Assembly (NCBI GenBank): GCA_945952315.1
Contig: CAMFIE010000022.1
Location: forward strand, 1-64,000
Direction of reading: 5' to 3'
Length of the DNA: 64,000 nt
From: an uncultured Rhizobium sp.
Lineage (GTDB): Bacteria; Pseudomonadota; Alphaproteobacteria; Rhizobiales; Rhizobiaceae
Part shown: positions 1-9,769 of the stretch, in pieces
How the letters are laid out: each line of letters begins with the position of its first letter
Numbering within the stretch: position 1 is the stretch's first letter
The notes under the pieces: model-generated
Databases searched by the model: none
What the model was told of the DNA's origin: nothing
The model's input: only the letters and a program-made list of their open reading frames with translations
Position numbers and translations under genes: made by a program

Positions 1-1
1 G

Positions 2-1090
2 ATCGTGCCTTTCATCCTGATTCTCTCCTTGCTCGTCTTCGTGCATGAAATGGGCCATTATCTGGTGGGCCGCTGGTCCGGCATCGGCGTTTCGGTCTTT
101 TCCATCGGCTTCGGCCCGGAACTGATCGGCCGTACGGACGAGCTGGGCACGCGGTGGAAGATCTGTGCCATTCCGCTTGGCGGCTATGTGAAATTCTATG
201 GCGATCAGGATGCGGCAAGCGGCATGCAGGCACCGCTTGAAGGGCTTTCGCCGGAAGAAAAGGCCCGCACCTTCTCGGGCGCCTCGCTTGGGCGGCGGGC
301 CGCGACGGTCGCTGCGGGACCGATTTCGAACTTCCTGCTGGCGATTCTGATTTTCGCGAGCCTCTTCTCGATTTATGGCCGCCCGGTCGCCGATCCGGTG
401 GTGGCCGAATTCACAGAGGGCAGCGCGGCGGAAAAGGCGGGCATCCAGCGCGGAGACCTGCTTTTGTCCATCGATGGCCATCCGGTTTCGACCTTCGAGG
501 ATGTGCGCCGCTACGTGAGCGTGCGTCCGGATGTTTCGATCATCGTGACGGTCAAGCGTGGCACCGAGACGGTGAATGTGCCGGTAACCCCGCAGCGCAA
601 GGAAATTGCCGATCCCTTCGGCAACAAATCCGAAGTGGGTCTGATCGGAATCATCACCAATGACAAGGTCGGCAAGTTCCGGATGGAGCACTATTCCGTG
701 CCGCAGGCGGTGGTGGAAGGGGCCAAGGAGTGCTGGAACATCGTGACCAGCACCTATGACTATCTCTCCGGCGTGGTGACGGGCCGCATGAAGGCGGATC
801 AGCTCGGCGGGCCGATCCGGGTGGCGCAGGCCTCCGGTCAGATGGCCTCGATCGGCATCACGGCGCTGTTGCAACTGGCAGCAGTTCTTTCGGTTTCAAT
901 CGGGCTTTTGAACCTGATGCCGATACCGGTTCTGGATGGCGGACATTTGCTGTTTTATGCAGTGGAAGCCATCCGCGGGCGTCCCATGACGGCACGCACG
1001 CAGGAAATTGCCTTCCGTATCGGTTTCGCAATTGTCCTGTCTTTAATGGTGTTTACCACATGGAATGACATTGCTGCCCGTTTTGGATAA
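2..1090 (+). CDS. rseP: RseP-type intramembrane zinc metalloprotease (5' partial)
   Basis: Site-2 protease family enzyme of the inner membrane; family members cleave anti-sigma factors within the membrane during envelope stress. The frame is open to the left edge, so a short N-terminal piece is missing and the gtg at 5 need not be the start. The zinc-binding HEMGH motif is near visible residue 15, a PDZ domain spans roughly residues 128-200, and the second metal motif NLMPIPVLDGG lies near residue 303, between C-terminal membrane segments. It precedes bamA, the usual arrangement in proteobacteria, linking the protease to outer-membrane assembly. The identification is firm; the substrate is not visible from sequence. 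Confidence 0.95.
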   Translation: MVPFILILSLLVFVHEMGHYLVGRWSGIGVSVFSIGFGPELIGRTDELGTRWKICAIPLGGYVKFYGDQDAASGMQAPLEGLSPEEKARTFSGASLGRRAATVAAGPISNFLLAILIFASLFSIYGRPVADPVVAEFTEGSAAEKAGIQRGDLLLSIDGHPVSTFEDVRRYVSVRPDVSIIVTVKRGTETVNVPVTPQRKEIADPFGNKSEVGLIGIITNDKVGKFRMEHYSVPQAVVEGAKECWNIVTSTYDYLSGVVTGRMKADQLGGPIRVAQASGQMASIGITALLQLAAVLSVSIGLLNLMPIPVLDGGHLLFYAVEAIRGRPMTARTQEIAFRIGFAIVLSLMVFTTWNDIAARFG

Positions 1091-1289
1091 TTGGCATCTG
1101 TCATTGCTGTTGTTTAACGCTTCATTTACGATAAACGGAAGCTTGCGTGGCCGATGAGACACGGCTACGGATGAAGTAAACAGAATTTAACCTACGCTCT
1201 TGCTTGTATGGGAAAAGCGGGTAAAACGGCACACGTGACCGGAGTCGGGTGACGGGCACCGGGGCAACGTAAAAAAGGTAAGAAGTGAA

Positions 1290-3620
1290 ATGAAGGCTGG
1301 TTCAAAGTTTTTGAACGCCGTATCGGCGGTAGCACTCTCTGCTGGCATGGTCGCGACCGGTGCAGTTGCGTTCCCGTCTGCCGCTGAGGCAGCCGTTGTG
1401 AAGCGCATCAATGTGCAGGGCGCAGGCCGCATCGGTGCTGACACCGTGCGTGCGAATATCGACATCGTGCCCGGCAAGAGCTTCTCTTCTGCCGATATCG
1501 ACAGTTCCGTTCGCCGCCTCTATGCCACCGGCTACTTCGCTGATGTGAAGATGTCGGTTTCCGGCAGCACGCTGAATGTTTCGGTTTCTGAAAACGGCCT
1601 CGTGAACCAGGTTGTCTTCAACGGTAACCGCAAGATCAAGGACGACAAGCTCGAGGCTGTGGTGCAGACCCATTCCATGGGTGCCTACAGCCAGGAGATG
1701 ATCCAGGCCGATATCCAGTCGATCAAGGATGCCTATGCCGCCATCGGCCGCAGCGACGTGGATGTCACGACGCAGACGGTAAATGTGGGCGAGGGCCGTG
1801 TGAACCTTGCCTTCGTGATCAATGAAGGCGAGCGCACCAAGATCACCGCCATCAATTTCGAAGGCAACAAGGCCTATAGCGATGGCCGTCTGCAGTCTAT
1901 CATCAACACCAAGAAGTCGAACTTCCTGTCCTTCCTGACCCGCCGCGACGTCTATAGCGACGACAAGCTGCATGCGGACGAGGAAGCACTGCGCCAGTTC
2001 TACTACAATCATGGTTATGCCGACTTCCGCGTGATCTCTTCCGATGCGCAGCTTGATCCGGCGACCAACAAGTACACGATCAACTTCGTTGTCGACGAAG
2101 GTCCGCGTTACACCTTCGGTGACGTGAACGTCGAATCGACCGTTGAAGGCATCAATGCCGACGAGCTGAAGGGTCTTGTCGAGACCAGTAAGGGCTCGGC
2201 CTACAGCGCCCGTGACGTGCAGAAGTCGATTGAAGCGATTTCCAAGCGCGTTGCCTCTGCCGGTTATCCGTTCGCCCGCGTCACCCCGCGTGGCAACCGC
2301 GATTTCCAGAACAACACCATCGGCGTCGACTATCTGGTCGATCAGGGCGAGCGCGCCTATGTGGAGCGCATTGAAATCCGTGGCAACACCCGCAGCCGTG
2401 ACTACGTGATCCGCCGCGAGTTCGACATTTCCGAAGGTGATGCCTTTAACCAGGAAATGATCAGCCGCGCGAAGCGTCGTCTTGATGCGCTTGGTTATTT
2501 CTCCACCGTCAACATCTCCACCGCTCCGGGCAGCAGCTCGGACCGCGTCGTGATCGTGGTTGACGTGCAGGACCAGCCGACCGGCTCCTTCGGCATTGGT
2601 GCCGGTTACACGACCGGTTCGGATGGTGGCTTCACGGTGGAAGCTTCGGTTGAGGAAAAGAACTTCCTCGGTCGTGGCCAGTACATCCGTGTGGCTGCCG
2701 GTGGCGGTGCCTCCGATGCGCGCAACTACAGCCTGTCCTTCACCGAGCCCTATTTCCTCGGTTATCGTCTGGCCGCCGGTTTCGACATCTATCAGAAGTC
2801 GACTTCCAGCGCCAATTACTATGATTACACGGAGCAGGGTGTCACGCTGCGCGCGACTGCGCCGATCACCGATGATCTGGCGACGACCTTCCGCTACAAT
2901 TACAAGAGGATGGCCTATGACGGCAAATCGGGTTACGACAATCCGGCTCTGCTGGCTCCGGCCTATGGCAACCTCGTCGGCACCGATCCGTGGAGCTCGA
3001 GCGTTTCGCAGTCTCTGACGTTCAACACGCTGGACGACCAGAACAACCCGCATGAGGGCATCTACGCGCAGATCACGCAGGAATATGCTGGTCTCGGCGG
3101 CGACTCGAACTTCTACAAGCTCACCGGCAAGGCCCGTTACTTCCAGACCTTGTCTGACGAAATGGATCTGGTGGGCTCGCTTTCGGCTGGCGCTGGCTAT
3201 GTCACGCCCACGGATGGCACGCTCAATGTCTACGACCAGTTCGTGATTGGCGGTCGTGAAATCCGCGGCTTTGAAAATGCTGGTATCGGCCCGCGTGACG
3301 CTGTCACCGGCGATTCGCTGGGTGGCACGACCTATTTCACCGCTTCGGCTGAAGTGTCGTTCCCGCTTCCGGGTATCCCGCAGGATATCGGCCTGCGCGG
3401 CGCCTTCTTCGCGGATGCCGGTACGCTCTATGGCAACCAGACGAACAATGGTGCCAATGCGGTCAACGGCACCGACTCCTCGCTGCGTGCGTCGGTTGGC
3501 GCGAGCATCATGTGGGCTTCGCCCTTTGGTCCGCTGCGCGTGGATTACGGTGTTCCGCTCGTCAAGGAAGAATTCGACAAGGAACAGCGTTTCCGCTTTG
3601 GCATTTCGAACCAGTTCTGA
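1290..3620 (+). CDS. bamA: Outer-membrane protein assembly factor BamA
   Basis: Omp85-family core of the BAM complex, which inserts beta-barrel proteins into the outer membrane. The 776 residues start with a signal peptide (cleavage likely after about residue 34, at a PSAAEA-A site). A POTRA array follows to about residue 430, then a C-terminal 16-strand barrel. The conserved loop-6 motif is seen as EIRGFENAG near residue 658, and the protein ends in phenylalanine (ISNQF) as expected for a barrel signal. An AAGGTAAGAAG ribosome-binding site precedes the atg. It sits 199 bp after rseP and 45 bp before lpxD, heading the lipid A genes. Confidence 0.97.
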   Translation: MKAGSKFLNAVSAVALSAGMVATGAVAFPSAAEAAVVKRINVQGAGRIGADTVRANIDIVPGKSFSSADIDSSVRRLYATGYFADVKMSVSGSTLNVSVSENGLVNQVVFNGNRKIKDDKLEAVVQTHSMGAYSQEMIQADIQSIKDAYAAIGRSDVDVTTQTVNVGEGRVNLAFVINEGERTKITAINFEGNKAYSDGRLQSIINTKKSNFLSFLTRRDVYSDDKLHADEEALRQFYYNHGYADFRVISSDAQLDPATNKYTINFVVDEGPRYTFGDVNVESTVEGINADELKGLVETSKGSAYSARDVQKSIEAISKRVASAGYPFARVTPRGNRDFQNNTIGVDYLVDQGERAYVERIEIRGNTRSRDYVIRREFDISEGDAFNQEMISRAKRRLDALGYFSTVNISTAPGSSSDRVVIVVDVQDQPTGSFGIGAGYTTGSDGGFTVEASVEEKNFLGRGQYIRVAAGGGASDARNYSLSFTEPYFLGYRLAAGFDIYQKSTSSANYYDYTEQGVTLRATAPITDDLATTFRYNYKRMAYDGKSGYDNPALLAPAYGNLVGTDPWSSSVSQSLTFNTLDDQNNPHEGIYAQITQEYAGLGGDSNFYKLTGKARYFQTLSDEMDLVGSLSAGAGYVTPTDGTLNVYDQFVIGGREIRGFENAGIGPRDAVTGDSLGGTTYFTASAEVSFPLPGIPQDIGLRGAFFADAGTLYGNQTNNGANAVNGTDSSLRASVGASIMWASPFGPLRVDYGVPLVKEEFDKEQRFRFGISNQF

Positions 3621-3665
3621 TATCGGCATTCCAGACCTGCGGGCTCATTTGCCGTACTGGAGCAC

Positions 3666-4733
3666 ATGCTGATGGAATCTTCGACGTTTTTTCCGCCCCA
3701 TGCGGGGGTCACTCTGAAAGAGCTGGCCTATCTTCTTGGGGCGGAACTGAACGATCCCGCTCACGGGGATCGTATCGTGCGCACCGTTTCTCCGGTCGCG
3801 CGCGCAGCCGAGGGCGATCTTTGCTACATCCTCTCGCGCCGTCACAAGGACGATCTTCTTACCTGCAATGCATCTGCCATTCTGTGTGACAAGGCGCTCG
3901 CGCCTCTCGTGCCCGCGCATATTCCGGTTCTGATCACCGGCAAGGCACACACCGCTTTTGCGCTTGCCGGCGCCTTCCTGCATCCGCAGGCCATGCGTCC
4001 GCAGTCGGCCCTTCAGCAGGGCGGCATATCGGAGCGTGCGGCCATCGATCCGACAGCAAAACTGGAAGACGGCGTGGAGGTCGAACCCTTCGCGGTCATC
4101 GGTGCCCATGCGGAAATCGGTTCCGGCACCCGTATCGGTGCGAATGTGGTGATCGGGTCTCATGTGAAGATCGGCCGCGATTGCACGATTGCGGCAGGCG
4201 CGTCGGTTCTGTGCGCCTATATCGGCAACAATGTCATCATCCATAATGGTGCCCGCATTGGCCAGGATGGCTTCGGCTATGCTCCCGGACCGCGCGGCAT
4301 GCTGAAGATCGTGCAGATCGGCCGTGTCATCATTCAGGACAATGTCGAGATTGGCGCGAATACCACCATCGACCGTGGCACGATGGACGATACGGTCATC
4401 GGCGAGGGCACCAAGATCGATAATCTTGTGCAGATCGGCCACAATGTGCGGGTTGGCCGCCATTGCGGCATCGTCGCGCAGGTCGGTATTGCGGGCAGCA
4501 CGAAGGTTGGTGACGGCGTGATGATCGGCGGCTCCGCCGGGGTGAATGGCCATATCACGATTGGCGATGGCGCCCAGATTGCCGCGCTCAGCGGCGTTGC
4601 AGCCGATGTGCCGCCGGGCGAACGCTATGGCGGCATTCCGGCCCGTCCGATGAAGGACTTCCTGCGCGATGTTGCGGAAACGCTGGCGCGCTCATCCAAC
4701 CGTGAAAAGAAGACGGGTGTGAAAAATGACTGA
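3666..4733 (+). CDS. lpxD: UDP-3-O-(3-hydroxyacyl)glucosamine N-acyltransferase LpxD
   Basis: Third step of lipid A synthesis: transfers a hydroxyacyl chain from ACP to the 2-amino group of UDP-3-O-acylglucosamine in the cytoplasm. The protein has 355 residues: an N-terminal uridine-binding domain (to about residue 110), then a left-handed beta helix of hexapeptide repeats. The presumed catalytic histidine lies in QIGHNVRVG, about residue 259, and the motif DGFGYAPG is also typical. The start at 3666 has a second atg two codons downstream (3672) that could be used instead. The stop overlaps the fabZ start by 8 bases, suggesting translational coupling. Confidence 0.97.
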   Translation: MLMESSTFFPPHAGVTLKELAYLLGAELNDPAHGDRIVRTVSPVARAAEGDLCYILSRRHKDDLLTCNASAILCDKALAPLVPAHIPVLITGKAHTAFALAGAFLHPQAMRPQSALQQGGISERAAIDPTAKLEDGVEVEPFAVIGAHAEIGSGTRIGANVVIGSHVKIGRDCTIAAGASVLCAYIGNNVIIHNGARIGQDGFGYAPGPRGMLKIVQIGRVIIQDNVEIGANTTIDRGTMDDTVIGEGTKIDNLVQIGHNVRVGRHCGIVAQVGIAGSTKVGDGVMIGGSAGVNGHITIGDGAQIAALSGVAADVPPGERYGGIPARPMKDFLRDVAETLARSSNREKKTGVKND

Positions 4734-5199
4734 CGAAACCAAGGCGACACTCGGTTCTGCCGATATCCTGGAGATCATGAAGCTCCTGCCGCACCGCTAT
4801 CCCTTCCTGCTGGTTGACAGGATCATCGAGATCGATGGCGATGAATCGGCCATCGGCATCAAGAATGTCACCGCCAGCGAACCGCATTTCACCGGTCATT
4901 TTCCTGCCTCGCCGATCATGCCGGGCGTCCTGCTGATCGAGGGCATGGCCCAGACTGCAGGCGCAATCTGCGCCCGCAAGGAAGGGCAGGGCGGCAACCT
5001 CGTCTATTTCATGACCATCGACAACGCCCGCTTCCGCAAGCCGGTCGTGCCGGGTGATCGCGTGGAATATCACGTGAAGAAGCAGAAGCAGCGCGGCAAT
5101 ATCTGGAAGTTCCATTGCGATGCAAAGGTGGACGGCGCTCTGGTCGCAGAAGCGGATATCGGCGCGATGATCGTCCGTCAGGACAAGGAAGGCGCATGA
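4726..5199 (+). CDS. fabZ: 3-hydroxyacyl-ACP dehydratase FabZ
   Basis: Hot-dog fold dehydratase that converts 3-hydroxyacyl-ACP to trans-2-enoyl-ACP in fatty acid elongation, competing with LpxA/LpxD for hydroxyacyl-ACP. The 157 residues match the family length. The catalytic histidine is His58 in [14 protein letters not shown] and the acidic partner is Glu72 in LLIEGMAQ. It is embedded between lpxD (8-base overlap) and lpxA (ATGA overlap at 5196-5199), the conserved position that helps balance lipid A and phospholipid synthesis. Confidence 0.97.
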   Translation: MTDETKATLGSADILEIMKLLPHRYPFLLVDRIIEIDGDESAIGIKNVTASEPHFTGHFPASPIMPGVLLIEGMAQTAGAICARKEGQGGNLVYFMTIDNARFRKPVVPGDRVEYHVKKQKQRGNIWKFHCDAKVDGALVAEADIGAMIVRQDKEGA

Positions 5200-6011
5200 G
5201 CAAGATTGCTGCAAGCGCCCGCATCCATCCCTTCGCGGTGATCGAGGATGGGGCCGTCATCGGTGAGGATTGCGTGATCGGCCCCTTCTGCCATATCGGG
5301 CCGAAGGTGGTGCTTGGCGCAGGCGCAAAGCTGATCAGCCATGTGACGCTGCTTGGCCGCACGGATATCGGCTCCGGTTGCACTTTCTTCCCGAATGCGG
5401 TGGTGGGCGCCGATCCGCAGAGCATTCATCACGCGGGTGAGGAAACCACGCTGACGGTGGGTGACAATTGCACCTTCCGCGAAGGCGTGACGGCCAATAC
5501 CGGCACAGTCGGTGGCGGCGGCAAGACGGTAATCGGCAGCAACAACCTGTTTCTCGCCAATTCGCACATCGCCCATGATTGCATTCTCGGCAATCACATC
5601 ATCATGTCGAACAGCGTCAATCTGGCGGGCCATGTGGTGGTGGAAGACCGCGTTATCCTCGGTGGCGGCTGTGCCGTGCACCAGTTCACCCGCATCGGCT
5701 ATCAGGCCTTCATCGGCGGGCTTTCGGCGGTCAGCTACGATGTCATTCCCTATGGCATGCTGAATGGCAATCCGGGTGTTCTCGGTGGTCTCAATGTGGT
5801 GGGCATGACGCGTGCGGGCATCGAGCGGGCGGTGATCCACACGGTCCGCCGCGCCTTCAAGGGCATTTTCGAGGGGCCGGAAGCGGTGCGCGCCAATGCG
5901 GCTGCGATCCGCGACCAGTATCTCGATTGTCCGGAGGCCATGCGGATCTTCGATTTCATCGCCGCCGAAAGCGACCGCGCGCTCTCCTCGCCGAACCGGG
6001 GCAAGGCGTAA
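5196..6011 (+). CDS. lpxA: UDP-N-acetylglucosamine O-acyltransferase LpxA
   Basis: First step of lipid A synthesis: moves a 3-hydroxyacyl group from ACP to the 3-OH of UDP-GlcNAc. The protein has 271 residues with a hexapeptide-repeat left-handed beta helix and an alpha-helical C-terminus. The catalytic histidine is in [12 protein letters not shown], and [14 protein letters not shown] further on is typical of the family. The start is the atg at 5196, overlapping the fabZ stop as ATGA. A longer in-frame extension upstream lies inside fabZ and is rejected. The next gene, lpxI, begins 4 bases after the stop. Confidence 0.97.
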   Translation: MSKIAASARIHPFAVIEDGAVIGEDCVIGPFCHIGPKVVLGAGAKLISHVTLLGRTDIGSGCTFFPNAVVGADPQSIHHAGEETTLTVGDNCTFREGVTANTGTVGGGGKTVIGSNNLFLANSHIAHDCILGNHIIMSNSVNLAGHVVVEDRVILGGGCAVHQFTRIGYQAFIGGLSAVSYDVIPYGMLNGNPGVLGGLNVVGMTRAGIERAVIHTVRRAFKGIFEGPEAVRANAAAIRDQYLDCPEAMRIFDFIAAESDRALSSPNRGKA

Positions 6012-6015
6012 CGCG

Positions 6016-6894
6016 GTGACGAGCCCTTCGAACCAGTCAAAAGGCCGCCTCGGCATCATCGCCGGGAGCGGCCTTTTGCCGTTCTATGTGGCGGATGCCG
6101 CCCGCGCCGCTGGCGAGGACCCGGTGATCATCCGGCTTGCCAATGAAGCGCTTCAGCCCTTCGAAGGTTTCGAACAGGCGGTTATCGGCGTTGGCGATAT
6201 GGCGGGGCTGAAAGGCGTTCTGTCGCGCCATGCGGTGCGGCGCGTCGTCTTGTCCGGAGGGGTGAAGCGCCGTCCGGAATGGCGGGAAATCCATCCGACC
6301 TTCGCAACACTCGCCAAGGTTCCCGCAATTGTCCGCACGCTGCTTTCCGGCGGCGATGATGCGGTGCTGCAGATGGTGATCAAGCTGATCGAGGCGCATG
6401 GAGCAGAGGTGATCGGAGCCCATCAGGTGGCACCGGATCTTCTGGCAACCCTTGGCCCGATCGGCACCGCGAACCCTACCGACGAGGATCGCCGCGATAT
6501 CGAAAAGGCTGCCGAAGCAGCGATGGCGCTGGGCGCGCTGGATGTAGGGCAGGGCTCCGTAAGTGTCGGCGGGCGCATTGTCGCGCTCGAAGGCGTGGAA
6601 GGCACGGACCAGATGCTCGCCCGCGTTGCCGCCCTTCGCGCCGAGGGCCGCATTTCCGCCCGCCGCAAGGGGGTGCTTGTGAAAATGTGCAAGCCCAATC
6701 AGGATGTACGGGCCGATCTTCCGACCATCGGCCGCTCGACGGTGGAAAATGCTGCCGCCGCAGGTCTTGCGGGCATTGCCATCGAAGCGGGCAGGGCGCT
6801 GGTGCTGGAACGGGACGAGATGATCCGCGCGGCCAATGACGCGGGCCTCTTCGTCTGCGGCATCGATCGCGGGCTGAAAGGATTGGGCCTATGA
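6016..6894 (+). CDS. lpxI: UDP-2,3-diacylglucosamine pyrophosphatase LpxI
   Basis: Hydrolyses UDP-2,3-diacylglucosamine to lipid X and UMP. LpxI is the alphaproteobacterial replacement for the metallophosphoesterase LpxH (DUF1009 family, as known for Caulobacter). The 292 residues begin at gtg 6016 (MTSPSNQSKGRLGIIAGSG); an upstream in-frame extension runs inside lpxA and is rejected. The glycine-rich IAGSGLLPFYVADAAR and the C-terminal VLVKMCKPNQDVRADLPTIG are characteristic. The stop overlaps the lpxB atg as ATGA. No LpxH-like gene is seen in the window, consistent with LpxI serving this step. Confidence 0.94.
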   Translation: MTSPSNQSKGRLGIIAGSGLLPFYVADAARAAGEDPVIIRLANEALQPFEGFEQAVIGVGDMAGLKGVLSRHAVRRVVLSGGVKRRPEWREIHPTFATLAKVPAIVRTLLSGGDDAVLQMVIKLIEAHGAEVIGAHQVAPDLLATLGPIGTANPTDEDRRDIEKAAEAAMALGALDVGQGSVSVGGRIVALEGVEGTDQMLARVAALRAEGRISARRKGVLVKMCKPNQDVRADLPTIGRSTVENAAAAGLAGIAIEAGRALVLERDEMIRAANDAGLFVCGIDRGLKGLGL

Positions 6895-8066
6895 GCGAGA
6901 CGCTGAAAATCGGCGTGGTGGCTGGCGAAGTCTCCGGCGATCTTCTCGGCGCGGACCTGATCGCGGCCGTGAAGCGCCAGAGCGGGCGCAGCGTGTCGCT
7001 TGTCGGCGTGGGCGGAGACGGGCTGAAGGCCGAGGGGCTTGCCTCGCTGTTCGATTATTCCGAGCTGTCGATCATGGGCTTAACGCAGGTGCTCGCCCGA
7101 TTGCCGGGGCTTCTGCGTCGCATACGCCAGACGGCGAATGCGCTGATCGAGGCCAATCCGGACATCATTCTGCTGATCGACAGCCCCGATTTCACCCATC
7201 GCGTCGCCAAACGGGTGCGAAAGGCGCGCCCGGATATTCCGATCATCAAATATGTCTGCCCGAGTGTCTGGGCCTGGAAGGAACACCGGGCACCTCAGAT
7301 GCGCGCCTATGTGGATCAGGTGCTTGCGCTTCTGCCGTTTGAACCGGCGGTGATGCAGCGGCTGGACGGCCCCGCAACCACCTTCGTCGGCCACCGGCTG
7401 ACGGCAGACCGGAATGTGCTGGACGTGCGGGAAAAGCGGGCTGCGGCACACAAGACCGCCGATCAGCCGAAGACCATCCTGCTTCTGCCCGGCTCGCGTG
7501 GTTCGGAAGTCAACCGGTTGCTGCCGCTGTTTCGCGATGTGATCGAAGGGCTTCTCGCCCGTGATCCGAACCACCGCTTCCTGCTGCCCACCGTGCCGCG
7601 CATGGAGGAACGGGTGGGCGAAATCATCCGGGACTGGCCGGTAAAGCCGGAAGTGAGCGCCCGTGCAGAATTCAAATGGCAGGCCTTTGCGGAAGCGGAT
7701 GCAGCGCTTGCCGCCTCGGGCACCGTCATTCTGGAGCTCGGCCTTTGCGGCGTGCCGGTGGTTTCGGTCTACAGGACCGACTGGCTGATCAAGCTGATCA
7801 CCGACCGCATCAAGATCTGGAGCGGTGCGCTGCCCAATCTGATTGCCGATTACGTGATCGTGCCGGAATATTTCAACGAGCAGATCCGCACCGGCAGCCT
7901 GGTGCGCTGGATGGAGCGGCTTTCCGCCGATACGCCGCAGCGCCGGGCGATGGATCAGGGTTTTCGCGAGGTCTGGTCGCGCATGCAGACGCATGAACCG
8001 CCCGGTGACAGAGGCGCAAGGCTGTTGCTTGAAACGCTTTCCAACAAAAAACCCGGTCATCGCTAA
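6891..8066 (+). CDS. lpxB: Lipid-A-disaccharide synthase LpxB
   Basis: GT-B glycosyltransferase (family GT19) that condenses lipid X with UDP-2,3-diacylglucosamine to form the lipid A disaccharide at the inner face of the membrane. It has 391 residues. N-terminal VVAGEVSGDLLGADL, the LLIDSPDF segment and the C-terminal donor-binding region with LAASGTVILELGLCGVPVV are diagnostic. It is the last gene of the bamA-lpx run. Its stop codon lies inside the loop/stem of a strong terminator shared with the convergent gltA. Confidence 0.97.
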   Translation: MSETLKIGVVAGEVSGDLLGADLIAAVKRQSGRSVSLVGVGGDGLKAEGLASLFDYSELSIMGLTQVLARLPGLLRRIRQTANALIEANPDIILLIDSPDFTHRVAKRVRKARPDIPIIKYVCPSVWAWKEHRAPQMRAYVDQVLALLPFEPAVMQRLDGPATTFVGHRLTADRNVLDVREKRAAAHKTADQPKTILLLPGSRGSEVNRLLPLFRDVIEGLLARDPNHRFLLPTVPRMEERVGEIIRDWPVKPEVSARAEFKWQAFAEADAALAASGTVILELGLCGVPVVSVYRTDWLIKLITDRIKIWSGALPNLIADYVIVPEYFNEQIRTGSLVRWMERLSADTPQRRAMDQGFREVWSRMQTHEPPGDRGARLLLETLSNKKPGHR

Positions 8067-8076
8067 CCGGGTTTTT
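8047..8076. terminator. Bidirectional terminator between lpxB and gltA
   Basis: An 11-bp perfect stem (AAAAACCCGGT at 8047-8057 with ACCGGGTTTTT at 8066-8076) encloses an 8-base loop. A T-run follows on the plus strand and an A-run precedes it, so it can terminate transcription from both convergent genes. The lpxB stop codon taa is at 8064-8066, within the structure. Confidence 0.9.
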
Positions 8077-8096
8077 CTTTTGCAGTTCTCTTTGCC

Positions 8097-9386
8097 TCAA
8101 CGCTTGTCGAGCGGCAGGTAATCGCGCATCGCGGCGCCGGTATAGAGCTGGCGCGGACGGCCGATGCGCTGCTGCGGGTCCTCGATCATTTCGGCCCACT
8201 GCGCAATCCAGCCCACGGTGCGGGCAAGCGCGAAGAGCACGGTGAACATCGTGGTGGGGAAGCCGAGTGCACGCAGCGTGATGCCCGAATAGAAGTCCAC
8301 GTTCGGATAGAGCTTCTTTTCCTTGAAATAGGGGTCGCTCAGCGCAATGCGTTCCAGCTCGAGCGCGACCTGCATCAGCGGATCGTCGGAATGGCCGGTC
8401 GCTTCCAGAACTTCATACATGGTCTTCTGCATGATGCGGGCACGCGGGTCATAGTTCTTGTAGACGCGGTGGCCGAAGCCCATCAGACGGAACGGATCGT
8501 TCTTGTCCTTGGCGCGGGCGATATATTCCGGAATGCGGTCTACCGTGCCGATTTCCATCAGCATGTTGAGGCAGGCCTCGTTCGCGCCACCATGGGCCGG
8601 GCCCCAGAGGCAGGCAATGCCAGCCGCAATGCAGGCAAACGGATTGGCTCCCGAGGAACCGGCCAGACGCACGGTCGAGGTGGAGGCATTCTGTTCGTGA
8701 TCGGCATGGAGGATGAAGATACGATCCATGGCGCGGGCCAGCACCGGGTTCACCACATACTCTTCGCAGGGCACGGCAAAGCACATGCGCAGGAAGTTTG
8801 CGGCATAGTCGAGATCGTTCTTCGGATACACGAAGGGCTGGCCGATGTGATACTTGTAGGCCATGGCCGCAATCGTCGGCATCTTCGCGATCATGCGCAG
8901 CGAGGCAACCATGCGCTGGTGCGGATCGGTGATATCGGTCGAGTCGTGATAGAAGGCCGAAAGCGCGCCAACAGTGCCCACCATCACGGCCATCGGATGC
9001 GCATCACGGCGGAAGCCGGTGAAGAAGCGCGACATCTGCTCGTGCACCATGGTGTGGCGGGTCACGCGGGTATCGAAATCCTTCTTCTGCGCAGCGGTCG
9101 GCAGCTCGCCGTAAAGCAGCAGGTAGCAGACTTCCAGGAAGTCGCCCATTTCCGCCAGCTGCTCGATGGGATAGCCGCGGTGCAGAAGCACACCCTGATC
9201 GCCATCGATATAGGTGATCTTCGATTCGCAAGACGCCGTGGAAGTGAAGCCGGGATCATAGGTGAAGGAGCCGGTATGCTTGTACAGCGCGCCGATATCG
9301 ATAACGTCCGGGCCAATCGTGCCCTGCTTCACCGGCAAATCCACCGACTTGCCATCGAGTGTCAGGGTTGCGTTCTTGTCAGTCAT
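8097..9386 (-). CDS. gltA: Citrate synthase (type I)
   Basis: Condenses acetyl-CoA and oxaloacetate to citrate, the entry step of the TCA cycle. The 429 residues are the usual length of hexameric Gram-negative enzymes. The catalytic histidines are seen in [14 protein letters not shown] and [15 protein letters not shown], with the aspartate in [14 protein letters not shown] ribosome-binding site sits just upstream of the atg (9384-9386 on the reverse strand). It converges on lpxB and diverges from the ComEC-family gene across a 383-bp gap. Confidence 0.97.
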   Translation of the reverse strand: MTDKNATLTLDGKSVDLPVKQGTIGPDVIDIGALYKHTGSFTYDPGFTSTASCESKITYIDGDQGVLLHRGYPIEQLAEMGDFLEVCYLLLYGELPTAAQKKDFDTRVTRHTMVHEQMSRFFTGFRRDAHPMAVMVGTVGALSAFYHDSTDITDPHQRMVASLRMIAKMPTIAAMAYKYHIGQPFVYPKNDLDYAANFLRMCFAVPCEEYVVNPVLARAMDRIFILHADHEQNASTSTVRLAGSSGANPFACIAAGIACLWGPAHGGANEACLNMLMEIGTVDRIPEYIARAKDKNDPFRLMGFGHRVYKNYDPRARIMQKTMYEVLEATGHSDDPLMQVALELERIALSDPYFKEKKLYPNVDFYSGITLRALGFPTTMFTVLFALARTVGWIAQWAEMIEDPQQRIGRPRQLYTGAAMRDYLPLDKR

Positions 9387-9769
9387 GCTGGTCCTCCAAA
9401 TGCAGGACGCCCGCCAGGCATCCCAAAAGGGTTAGTCAGGTCACGTGCCATTTCAAGACACCGCCCGCCAATCCATCTGGCGGATAGCGCCTTCTCAAAG
9501 TCTCGTCACTCGCATGCCATCCTCCCGAAGCAAGACATCTCTCCAAGGGGCATGCCATGTCCACCGATGTCGCTGCCATGCGGTCCGCATCGCGAATTGT
9601 GCAGCGCATGGTAACGCCTTTTGCGATGCAAAATCCACAAAAATCATGGCGTTGAACGATGGATTTGCTGCATCTTAAGTCGAATTGCTTCGAAAGCCGT
9701 TAATGCGTCAAACAACGCCTCCCGACGAAAACTGTTGCTATTTTAAAGAAATGTCTAAATCATCTTTGC
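9387..9769. other. Divergent intergenic region gltA / comEC-like
   Basis: A 383-base gap that must hold promoters for gltA (minus) and the ComEC-family gene (plus). Apart from the gltA Shine-Dalgarno I see no confident -35/-10 pair, repeat or RNA. Short open frames in it have no recognisable family, so I treat it as non-coding. Confidence 0.5.

Noticed and set aside
1302-3629. Long open frame (775 codons) on the minus strand opposite bamA
   Set aside because: It mirrors bamA exactly, has no family features and its composition (many His, Arg, Gly) is typical of antisense frames in GC-rich genes.
9445-9678. Short plus-strand frames in the gltA-comEC gap
   Set aside because: No ribosome-binding site or family resemblance; composition unlike the coding genes around it. 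I also looked for a gltX remnant and found none.
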